Positions 55,001 to 59,692 of a stretch of 64,000 nt of DNA are shown in pieces. Position 1 is the stretch's first letter. Every line of letters begins with the position of its first letter. The notes below the pieces were generated by a model. It made no database searches and had not been told where the DNA came from. It saw only the letters and a program-made list of their open reading frames with translations. Source of the DNA: Undaria pinnatifida (taxonomy: Eukaryota; Sar; Phaeophyceae; Laminariales; Alariaceae); NCBI GenBank assembly GCA_012845835.1, contig JABAKD010000025.1, positions 2,887,153 to 2,951,152 of the forward strand, in the 5' to 3' direction. The translations under genes and the position numbers were made by a program.

Positions 55001-56689
55001 CAGAATAATCATACCACAGTACGAAACGTGACCGAACGTAAATAAGCAAGAGCAGTCGTCGTCGAAGCAGCAGCAGCAGCAAGCAGCAGCAGCAGCAGAC
55101 AACGCATCTTGGCGGATCGCAGCCCCTGCTGACAGTGCCACCGCCCCAGTTGTGGGCTTGCTGCCGGAGGCGGCCTAGCTAGGCTGCTTGCCGGGGCCGG
55201 AGACTGCATAGATAACTAGCTCCCTCATCGGGTCGCTCGTCGGGTGGACCCGGTGGTCAGGCGCTATGGGCGTGCCTAATTGCCCATGCGTGGATTGCGG
55301 TCTCTCTCATTTTCCGCGCGCACACCACATAATAATGCTGCAAACTATGCCGGCAAAAAAAACAAGGAGCACGACAATGTGGGAAATGTACGAGGGATCA
55401 AGGACCAACCAACCGACTGAGGTATACATGCTTTGACCCGTGACTTTTCGACTTTGATCCGTGAGAAATGTCACGGGTCAAGTCGACCTGACCCGCATGA
55501 AACCCGCATCTCGCGGGTCGCCCGGATTGTGTCGGGTCGGGTCGGGTCGGGTCAGGAAGTGTTTGGAATATCGCGGGTCGGGTCGGGTCGGGTCAGGAGG
55601 TGTTTGGAATGTCGCGGGTCGGGTCGAGTCGGGTCAGGAGGTTTTCAAAAACCCGCGGGTCGGGTCGGGTCGGGTCAGGTCAAGACGTCTCGAAATTCTC
55701 GCGGGTCGGGTCGGGTCAGGTCAAGACGTCTCGAAATTCTCGCGGGTCGGGTCGGGTCAGGTCAAGACGTCTCGAAATTCTCGCGGGTCGGGTCGGGTCG
55801 GGTCAAGACGTCTCGAAATTCTCACGGGTCGGATCGGGTCAGCTGACCCGGCCCGACCCGACCCACCCTCCGAGATTTGACCTGAAAAAACTTGAAAATT
55901 CCAAGACAGTCAGTCAGCTTATATCTGTCACCCAAGTATTGCTGCGGAGGGCGGCTGTTACTAATAACCGGGCATAAATCAGGCAGTATTGTTAATTAGA
56001 TGATGTAGTAATAGCTGACAAGACCAGTCAACTCACGGCGGAGAGAGGTTGTGTGGTTGTTCGTAATATCGGGCAAAAATCAGGCAGTTTTGTGAATTAG
56101 ACGATGAGGTAATATCTAGCCGTCAAGACCAGGCGACTCACAGCTGACAATAACAGGGCATAAATCGGGCAGCTATTTTAATTGAACCATCTTGTAGTAA
56201 CTACTTGAATAGCGGGTAAGTCCAGCGAACTCACAGCCCTTCTAATATGAGGATGCTACTATTACTCCCTAAGCTCATGCTGCTGCCCCACACGGGGTTT
56301 CGACTTGATGAGGAGGCGTGTTCGCATACGGTGTCCACATATATACGAGCCTCGAAAGGGATAGAATCGAATGTTAGGACGGAACTAGCCTTGTCCTCAA
56401 GGATGCCGCGCTCCGCGAAGTCAGTAAGGTCATCCTCTTGCCCGACAGGGATTTCGACTATGTGAGTAGGCGTGTTGGCACATGGTATCCACACATACTA
56501 AGACCCTAAAAGGAATAAAATTATCGAATATCATACTACAGTAGGATGGAACTAGCCTTGTCGACAAGGATGCCGCCTTTCGTAAGCTCGTGCTGCTGCC
56601 CCACAGGTTTGATGAACCCCACGTTCTTGAAGCGCTTCCGCAGCCCGGAGATTATGCCAAGGCTGGCCGTCGTTTTGCCGACGTGTTGC
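33904..56689 (-). CDS. P-loop NTPase with Pta-N/BioD/CobQ-like (AAA_26) and DRTGG-like modules, partial
   Basis: Seven exons: complement(56557..56689, 53467..53616, 51191..51277, 36861..36995, 35800..35855, 35413..35573, 33904..34022), about 281 aa, all in phase. The N-terminal module has the nucleotide-binding QHVGKTTASLGIISGL and GFIKPVGQQ, then DMSPVLIPSGYTRDYIDG, DVVVLEGTGHTAVGSVVDLN, ADMILVANGGLGSAYDELEL and IGVKGVVLNK. The order and motifs fit the BioD/CobQ-like domain found at the N-terminus of phosphotransacetylases. The later part (PLLAVVPDEPYLARPALIDL, then DPLVVTHCTRNDIVLGFL) resembles the DRTGG regulatory domain. The first exon and the 3' end were not found. Substrate is unknown; similar stand-alone proteins in algae are often labelled cobyrinate synthase-like without proof. 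Two introns appear to be GC-AG. Several exon ends are duplicated in neighbouring introns. Confidence 0.8.
35007..35036 (-). repeat. Copy B of exon g end plus donor
   Basis: On the minus strand GCGTTCATGGCTGCCACGGG, then TGAGGC, parallels the real GCTCATGGCGGCTACAG/GTGAGTC at 35405-35432. Confidence 0.65.
35104..35134 (-). repeat. Copy A of exon g end plus donor region
   Basis: On the minus strand GTGCTCATGCCTTCTACCGG, then AGAGTCAAGTA, parallels the real exon end and its flank GTGAGTCAAGTA. The GT of the donor has become GA. Confidence 0.65.
35413..35573 (-). CDS. P-loop gene exon g
   Basis: The acceptor is TTGGCCGCAG and the donor GCTACAG/GTGAGT. It encodes WNVPLLAVVPDEPYLARPAL and IDLEKIFKTKLLAG through HTLMAAT, equivalent to the VIP.D..LA..TV..I...L segment of Pta N-domains. 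Its 3' end has two copies in the downstream intron. Confidence 0.85.
35800..35855 (-). CDS. P-loop gene exon f (18 codons)
   Basis: Encodes VVPEKLDMLTEYFGKLLK plus two bases. The acceptor GCTGCTGCTGCGAAG follows a CTG/ATG microsatellite; the donor is AGAG/GTACGA. Small, but in phase on both sides and expected between VVLNK and the PLLAVVP strand. Confidence 0.75.
36000..36620. repeat. ACACA-rich low-complexity intron
   Basis: CA-rich on the plus strand (ACACACAAAACGCACACAG and similar). Cys/Val/Phe-rich minus-strand frames here are spurious. Confidence 0.9.
36664..36722 (-). repeat. Degenerate copy of exon e end plus donor
   Basis: On the minus strand GAGCTAACCCGAGGAATGTG and AAAGGGG-like AAGGGGGTCGTTCTCGCTAA match the real GAGCTAAACAGAGGGATCTG and GGGGTCGTTCTCAATAAG about 190 bp upstream in the transcript. 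Confidence 0.75.
36861..36995 (-). CDS. P-loop gene exon e
   Basis: The acceptor is ATGAAACAG and the donor AATAAG/GTATAT. The 45 codons are VAKALNADMILVANGGLGSA and YDELELNRGICEKYGIG through GVVLNK, matching the VAR.L....LLVA.GGIG...DEL.LN pattern of Pta N-domains. The intron before it is 14.2 kb. Confidence 0.9.
37565..37725 (-). repeat. GGGTC-type minisatellite, block 2
   Basis: CTCCTGACCCGGGCCGCGAC, CCCCTTGACCCGACCCTCGG and similar units, in the same orientation as block 1. Confidence 0.8.
38560..38850 (-). mobile_element. SINE family copy 2
   Basis: Read on the minus strand it begins near TTGTCCTCGAGCCTGGTATA and continues ATCAGTTTCGTGACTCCGAG, GCGCGAGAGCGTGAGTTCGC, TTGCTGAACCCTATG, GAAGGCAAGAACCGGG and GTGACCACGGCTTGTC, colinear with the copies at 39960-40535. 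The B-box is mutated. Confidence 0.8.
39172..39241 (-). tRNA. tRNA-Met(CAT)-like gene or pseudogene
   Basis: The minus strand reads GGCATGTGGCGCAGAGGTAG onward with anticodon arm CGAGG-CTCATAA-CCTCG (anticodon CAT) and T-arm CCAGG-ATCGAAA-CCTGG, ending GCATGCCA. The A box (TGGCGCAGAGG) and B box are recognisable, and a T9 run follows at once as a Pol III terminator. The acceptor stem has only six pairs if the spacer TG is kept, and the T-loop starts with A rather than T, so it may be a pseudogene or SINE head. The 5' half and upstream flank are duplicated at 39389-39520. Confidence 0.55.
39219..39520. repeat. 170-bp tandem duplication including a tRNA 5' half
   Basis: CGCACGCTACCTCTGCGCCA, GAACACAGAGG, TTTTGGGCTT and AAGTCGCGCAACACG occur at 39216-39335 and again at 39388-39510 with few changes. 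Confidence 0.8.
39960..40235 (+). mobile_element. SINE family copy 3 (tRNA-derived)
   Basis: The head has an A-box-like TGGCGTATCAGG and, about 50 bp on, a B-box-like GAGTTCGAGCCCC. The body follows: GCGCGAGAGCGTGAGTTAGC, ATCGACGAGCAGTGGGATTG, CTGAACCCTATGCGCG, GAAGGCAAGAACCGGG, ACACCTGTGACCACGGCTTG and TCCAGAAGCTGGAAAG. About 280 bp with no coding capacity, as expected of a SINE. Confidence 0.85.
40245..40540 (+). mobile_element. SINE family copy 4
   Basis: A near-identical neighbour of copy 3 (more than 90 percent by eye), starting ATCAGGTTATCCTCGAGCCT and ending in GAAGCTGGAAAGTAAAAGTG and an A-rich tail (A13). The A-tail suggests retroposition. Confidence 0.85.
40945..41085. repeat. Two poly-T units with GATCC/TCCGGCGGA motifs
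   Basis: T22-AGATCCTCCTGGGGATCC and T23-ATCCTCCGGCGGATGGGG, each followed by AAAAA and AAGCTT-like AGCTTAAGCTC/AGCTTTAGCTC. This is a tandem pair. Confidence 0.7.
41500..42165 (+). CDS. Uncharacterised 221-codon ORF with a signal-like segment (doubtful)
   Basis: It starts at ATG 41500. Residues 35-59 include KKAIAGVLVVLGMFLTPGAA, which resembles a signal peptide or anchor, but it lies behind a hydrophilic 30-residue leader. No domain was recognised and the second half is Arg/Cys/Ser-rich with no clear pattern. It sits inside the large intron of the P-loop gene on the opposite strand. It could be chance, part of an unknown element, or an exon of a nested gene. Confidence 0.25.
   Translation: MADGRKRPGPPEHSSSSRTKQRFSLPNYPDMRRKNMKKAIAGVLVVLGMFLTPGAAVAGLHESTWPGCFPLRSSGMFAHVCCVTTRVTAGVGGGGLALWLGFQKSNNLSVGVHGAKQKKIKRNFGGLVASLPPERHVTWIFDGRQYYKRLPIHPPKRGLLANCAIGSWPWLSRVSVLGAPVPCLLFALVYVKPAVCSMVSRQQHTRTSARATYHSYRKCTW
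42290..42690. repeat. 42-bp palindromic minisatellite, array 1
   Basis: About nine units of the form GAGCTAT-(4-6)-ATAGCTC followed by ATCTGCACATGTTTTC and a variable CAATGCTT. Each unit contains an inverted repeat. The period of 42 keeps a 14-residue repeat (KTCADELSPIAQAL type) open on the minus strand. Confidence 0.95.
42972..43433 (+). CDS. Uncharacterised GC-rich ORF between the two 42-bp arrays
   Basis: From ATG 42972 to TAG 43433, 153 codons: MATTRGSSSNGVRSVPRRR, a middle segment LERDFSTVARLITGSLRSLS and MVMFLNGNIDHIPIEMPA that looks like ordinary protein, then an Ala/Gly/Glu-rich tail with repeated GEAG and AGEAE motifs. Codon use is GC-rich compared with flanking AT-mixed repeats. 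A T-rich stretch follows. It resembles a small element-encoded protein or an exon, but no family was recognised. Confidence 0.4.
   Translation: MATTRGSSSNGVRSVPRRRQSMWIMKTTTKPRLSVPASSAVLERDFSTVARLITGSLRSLSAAYAEMVMFLNGNIDHIPIEMPALSTEQALPAVPRRLSNPTAEVAALSAGEAGFAGEAGVDAARDEYAGEAESSGEEGVNAGYGDSAGEGSG
43935..44590. repeat. 42-bp palindromic minisatellite, array 2
   Basis: About 15 units with the same sequence and orientation as array 1. A higher-order repeat of roughly 170 bp (GGATGAGCTATAGGAGCTAC, ATGATCTGCACATG, TTTGCCCAGG) is visible at 44280-44500. Confidence 0.95.
45290..45700 (-). repeat. Dispersed repeat D2, two adjacent copies on minus strand
   Basis: Read on the minus strand, 45700-45478 gives GAGATCGAAGATGTTGTCG, CTCCGATCGCGCGTATTACG, AGGTCGGCGACTCCCCTTGG and GGAAACTATAAAACCC. 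A second partial copy (45395-45290) repeats the first third and ends at CCGTTCTTATCGGAGA, also found at 40785-40800 in opposite orientation. Confidence 0.85.
46789..47411 (+). repeat. Left arm of inverted repeat
   Basis: Runs from GGGGAGTGATAATC to GCCCAAGAATAGTGTC. Confidence 0.92.
47625..48247 (-). repeat. Right arm of inverted repeat
   Basis: Runs from GACACTATTCTTGGGC to GATTATCACTCCCC, equal in length to the left arm. Confidence 0.92.
49050..51120. repeat. 2 kb block of diverged repeats built on ATCGATACCTATTG
   Basis: TATCGATACC, GATCGATACC and ACAATAGGTT recur dozens of times. At 49130-49600 a roughly 70-190-bp unit (GATAGGTGTGTGAAATTGTC, TATCGATACCTATTGATGAC, AACAATAGGTTCAG) is repeated; towards 51100 the motif thins out. 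AT-rich and non-coding. Confidence 0.85.
51191..51277 (-). CDS. P-loop gene exon d
   Basis: The acceptor is CTCCGTGCAG and the donor CTCAG/GTAAAT. The 29 codons are HVLDASDVVVLEGTGH followed by TAVGSVVDLNNAQ. The EGTGH and VDLNNA strings are characteristic of this P-loop family. Confidence 0.9.
52650..52810 (+). mobile_element. SINE-like element, second subfamily, copy B
   Basis: CGACTCGGCGAGGGAAGAAA, CGCGATAAAAATGAAGGCGC and AGTGACCCCGGACATGAGG align with 29230-29440. Confidence 0.5.
52855..53070 (+). repeat. Dispersed repeat D2, copy 3
   Basis: ATTCCAGTTGTGAGATCGAAG, CCGATCGCGCGTATTTCTC, AAGTCGGCGATTCCCCTTAG and GGAAACTATAAAACCCG are colinear with 10028-10245. Confidence 0.85.
53467..53616 (-). 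CDS. P-loop gene exon c
   Basis: The acceptor is GGCGAGCAG. Exactly 50 codons, DVSLMKEFFGLECRYEDMSP and VLIPSGYTRDYIDGKITAGE onwards, ending TSFQ. The donor CAG/GCGAGC lacks GT; no GT lies in the next 30 bases, so this is read as a GC-AG intron. Confidence 0.8.
54190..54560 (+). repeat. GGGTC-type minisatellite, block 3
   Basis: Four to five units of TTTCAAAATCTCGCGGG plus TCGGGTCGGGTCGGGTCA, then looser GACCCGCG palindromic sequence. Confidence 0.95.
54685..55212. repeat. Pair of direct repeats with CAGCAG tracts
   Basis: ACGAAATGTGACCAAACGTA, CGCGGATCGCAGCCCGTGCT, CCACCGCCCCAGTTGCAGGC and GCTTGCCGAGGCCGGAGACT at 54778-54967 recur at 55021-55208 with a longer CAG run. Confidence 0.85.
55430..55865 (+). 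repeat. GGGTC-type minisatellite, block 4
   Basis: Seven to eight units of 41-48 bp: GTCAAGACGTCTCGAAATTC, then TCGCGGGTCGGGTCGGGTC. The last three or four are almost identical, indicating recent expansion. Runs of GGGTCGGGTCGGGTCGGG could fold into G-quadruplexes. Confidence 0.95.
56240..56556 (-). repeat. Two degenerate copies of exon b end plus donor
   Basis: On the minus strand the copy at 56370-56465 reads ATCCCTGTCGGGCAAGAGGA and CTTGAGGACAAGGCTAGTTC, against the real AAACCTGTGGGGCAGCAGCA and CTTGTCGACAAGGCTAGTTC. A shorter copy (56249-56300) keeps AACCCCGTGTGGGGCAGCAG. Their spacing of about 165 and 145 bp suggests tandem duplication followed by decay. Confidence 0.75.
56557..56689 (-). 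CDS. P-loop gene exon b (Walker A)
   Basis: The acceptor is CCCCGCAG, after a 250-nt CCCT-rich tract on the sense strand. It encodes QHVGKTTASLGIISGLRKRF, then GFIKPVGQQHELTKGGILVDK. Joining K to exon c (DVSLMK) requires the donor AAG/GCTAGT, a GC type. No suitable GT donor joins in phase. Confidence 0.75.
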
Positions 56690-56693
56690 CTGC

Positions 56694-56945
56694 GGGGGGG
56701 GGGGGGGGAGGAGAAATAGGGAGGGAGGGAGGGAGGGAGGGAGGGAGGGAGGGAGGGAGGGAGGGAGGGAGGGAGGGAGGGAGGGAGGGAGGGAGGGAGG
56801 GAGGGAGGGAGGGAGGGAGGGAGGGAGGGAGGGAGGGAGGGAGGGAGGGAGGGAGGGAGGGAGGGAGGGAGGGAGGGAGGGAGGGAGGGAGGGAGGGAGG
56901 GAGGGAGGGAGGGAGGGAGGGAGGGAAGGAGGGACGGAGGGAGGG
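56694..56945. repeat. (GGGA)n microsatellite beside the exon b acceptor
   Basis: About 55 uninterrupted GGGA units after a G-run. On the sense (minus) strand it is a CCCT tract that ends within a few bases of the acceptor of exon b. Confidence 0.97.
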
Positions 56946-59501
56946 GGGAGCGGAGATTGGAAGCCCTATCGTGGCAGTGATCATTAGACCACCGCGCTTT
57001 AATGAGGGTTTTGAAGCGGGGGAAACCAAGCGACCGATGCTCCAAAGAATTGTGTTCCTATTCGCCTCAGAAGTAGAGTAAAACACAAGAAACACAGAAA
57101 AAAACGTTTGGTGGTCCAGTTTGTTTGTTTTTCTTCCAAAACTAAAGTCTTTCTGTACATGCCAGGTAGTCTCTTATGTCTGTCGCCGAGTTGAAACTCA
57201 CATTCCACGGCGCACACTCAACCGATCGCGATTAGCCCGGGGTCGGGCGAACGAGTAAGATAGGGAGAAGAAAGAAGCTCTCGCCGGTTTCACGTCGCGT
57301 AGTCGAGAGTTCGTAGAGGGGGCTCGATTTGCGTGGATGTTGCATGGGGTCGGCTTGGCCTAATGCAGTTGTGTGAGGAAATTGCTACCGTGCACACGGA
57401 CTGAAACGTTTTCAATACCTCCACTCTTGTAGCGTATATTATGCAACTCGTATAAAAAGTGTATACAGCAGTAAAGCAATCTTTGTATCCAGAGCCATGA
57501 TATCTATTAATAGAGTGTGCATATACCACTATGTATCAGGATTGCAGCGTTACCGGTAGTACACACAATCTGCTGCCGCAGCGTGTGCGAATTGCGAATG
57601 TACCGCCCACGTGGAAATCGCGAAACTGCGTAATTGCCCGGACTAACGAAATGCGTACGACAGCAGTGTTGTTTTCATTCATCGCAGCACTCGTATTGAT
57701 TGTATTCGCCAGAGCAGGGGGGAGAGAGAGGTTTGGTTTGGGTACAGCCGATAATTCGAAAAAGCATCCGGAGTCCGGAGACCGCAGTACAGCAGACCGG
57801 GCTCCGGTGCTTTCGGTTTCCTTTTCTGTTTTAGATCACTTCTGCTTTCCGACTTCTGGACAAGCCGTGATCACGTGGTCACAGGTGTCGGTCGTCCCCT
57901 CTCCCCCCCTCTATTAATAGTAAAAGTGTCTTCATTTTCATCGCGCAGAAGGCTCAGCATTCCCAACGCTCGTCGATTTTCATCGGGTTTTGCTAACTCA
58001 AGCTCTCGCGCTTTCCGCGAGTGCATTATTGCTAAAAAAAAAAAAGTCCCTGGTACCGAGTAGCTACGGGGTTGACCCACTAGAACTCGTAGTCCATCGG
58101 GGCGCCGACTACGATTGTATGAAAATGCCCATCATTAGCGATCACGTTTTTACGTAGTGGTCCCTCCGTAATGCCGGTATGTGCCAGGCGGAAAGACCGG
58201 CATTGTAGCGGCAACCGGCACTACTTCGCATACTGACACTATTATACTCGTTGTTCCCAAATGTACATGTGACAAGCGATTTCACTCGTGGCGGGCAACT
58301 TGCACTACTTACTCAACCGGCATTGCTGTACGAAAAGGGACCGCTGCTGCTGTGGTACACAGCGGCCATTGCCCATACCGCTTTAGCCCATAACAGGTAC
58401 ACCAGGCATAGTCCAGAGAGTTGGAGTTGTAAAAACCGGTATGGAAACACAACAAGGTGACTGCGACGGTAACTACTTTGTATCCGCTCGGGCTGAAACT
58501 CTGCCGTGCTGAAACATGTCCGGAACACGTGATACAGCAGAGGTCGGGCAACATGTTATGGTATCAGACAATGCTCGCATCCATTGAGGGCTTGCAATAT
58601 TGCAACTGCGTGAGGAAGCAGGAAACAATCACATGGCCGGCGTATCGCTGAGCAGTGATCAGCGCCGGTGGTGCCAATGCTTCACATGCGTGTGCTTGGC
58701 TTACAGATATTCTGACATTCCAGGAGAGTGCTTGAAGATGAGTACCTGTAGCGCGCCGCCGTTCACCTCATCATGATTGCAACTTTGGCACACAGAGGTG
58801 CATCGCACTCCTCGGTTCTAAAAATCATTTTTGAGTTGTTTCTATACAGAGCAGTGTGTGAGGCAACTTCGACTAGACACTGGGACTGCCGATCGGTTCA
58901 TGTCAACATGTTGCGATGTGCTGTAAGCAGCATGTGCTCATGGTGCGCTAGTATAGGAAGGGTAGACAACAGCTTGGTATGGGCCAACTACGGGTGCATG
59001 GGTGGATCGTGAGTTCTATGCCGGTCTGGAGCCTCGAGTATTACGGCCAAAACTGCACACATTTACCGCACAGCAACGTGAAACACGCTCTGGGTTGCTT
59101 AGCCGTGCTGCAAAGCATAGCGACAAAGCGAGGCGTCCGGGCGTCCTTACCTAGTGGCTGCAATGAAGAGGACTTTCTTCCCAGCATTGTTCAACGCCAT
59201 CTCTGCAGATACGGCTAGAATCTCCTCGCTTCTCCAGCTAACTTACTGGGCAGTAACACCTGCGCGGAGGAAAATTGAAGGAACAAATATCTCCGACTTT
59301 ATACCGCCTACCTAAGTGGAAACCCCTTTTCCGTTGATCATTTTTCCCTTTTCGTGTGCGAAGCCTCTACCTCTCTCAAAGCTCGCTGTACGTAGTCTCG
59401 AGGACAAGGCCACAGCAGCAGCTATCCACAACCCCGTCGGCATAGATTATTGAACGTGTACTGGGCAGAAGAGCACACGGAACGGGTTCCTGTGAACCTT
59501 G
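56946..59501. other. Region holding the unseen 5' end of the P-loop gene and the NCAPD3 promoter side
   Basis: The first exon of the minus-strand P-loop gene and the start of the plus-strand NCAPD3-like gene must be near here, so the two are probably divergent. Apart from one SINE copy no exon or repeat was recognised. Confidence 0.4.
57830..58115 (-). mobile_element. SINE family copy 5
   Basis: The minus strand starts with a different tRNA-like head (GTCGGCGCCCCGATGGACTA, GGGTCAACCCC), then T12, GCGCGAGAGCTTGAGTTAGC, AATCGACGAGCGTTGGGAAT, GAAAATGAAGACAC and GATCACGGCTTGTCCAGAAG. The head resembles that of copy 6. Confidence 0.75.
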
Positions 59502-59692
59502 ATGGGCTCTCTCGGCGATGAGACGGTGGCCGCTCTTGCGGGCGTTGTGGGCTTGTGCAGGACGACCCAAGAGGATGCGGATGCCTTGCAGAGGCGCGAC
59601 GAGGCCGCCCTAGCTTTGCTCGACATCAACGACGACGAGGCCATGAAGGTGATTGGGCGTCCTCACCCCCCGCCCCCTTTCGATCTGTCGGC
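59502..59692 (+). CDS. Tentative first exon of the NCAPD3-like gene
   Basis: ATG 59502 follows an in-frame TGA at 59493. It encodes MGSLGDETVAALAGVVGL and DADALQRRDEAALALLDIND, ending in PHPPPPFDLS with donor GGC/GTGAGT. The composition is protein-like and helical. Linkage to the downstream exons is by position only, since its phase (2) does not match the exon at 61655. Confidence 0.5.

Larger units (their letters stand above)
53617..56556 (-). other. P-loop gene intron between exons b and c
   Basis: 2.9 kb with a GC-type donor (GCTAGT). It contains two GGGTC blocks, a pair of about 220-bp repeats with CAGCAG tracts (54685-54970 and 54935-55210) and exon b copies at its 5' end. Confidence 0.65.

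Noticed and set aside
54190-55865. GGGTC arrays as telomeric repeat
   Set aside because: They are interspersed with 25-bp spacers in introns between in-phase exons, not a terminal array, and differ from TTAGGG-type telomeres.
54146-55977. Arg/Val/Gly/Ser-rich frames through GGGTC blocks
   Set aside because: Minisatellite translation artefacts.
56590-57081. Open frames rich in GREGG (plus) or SLPP (minus)
   Set aside because: They arise from the (GGGA)n tract; only the exon b part (56557-56689, minus) is coding.
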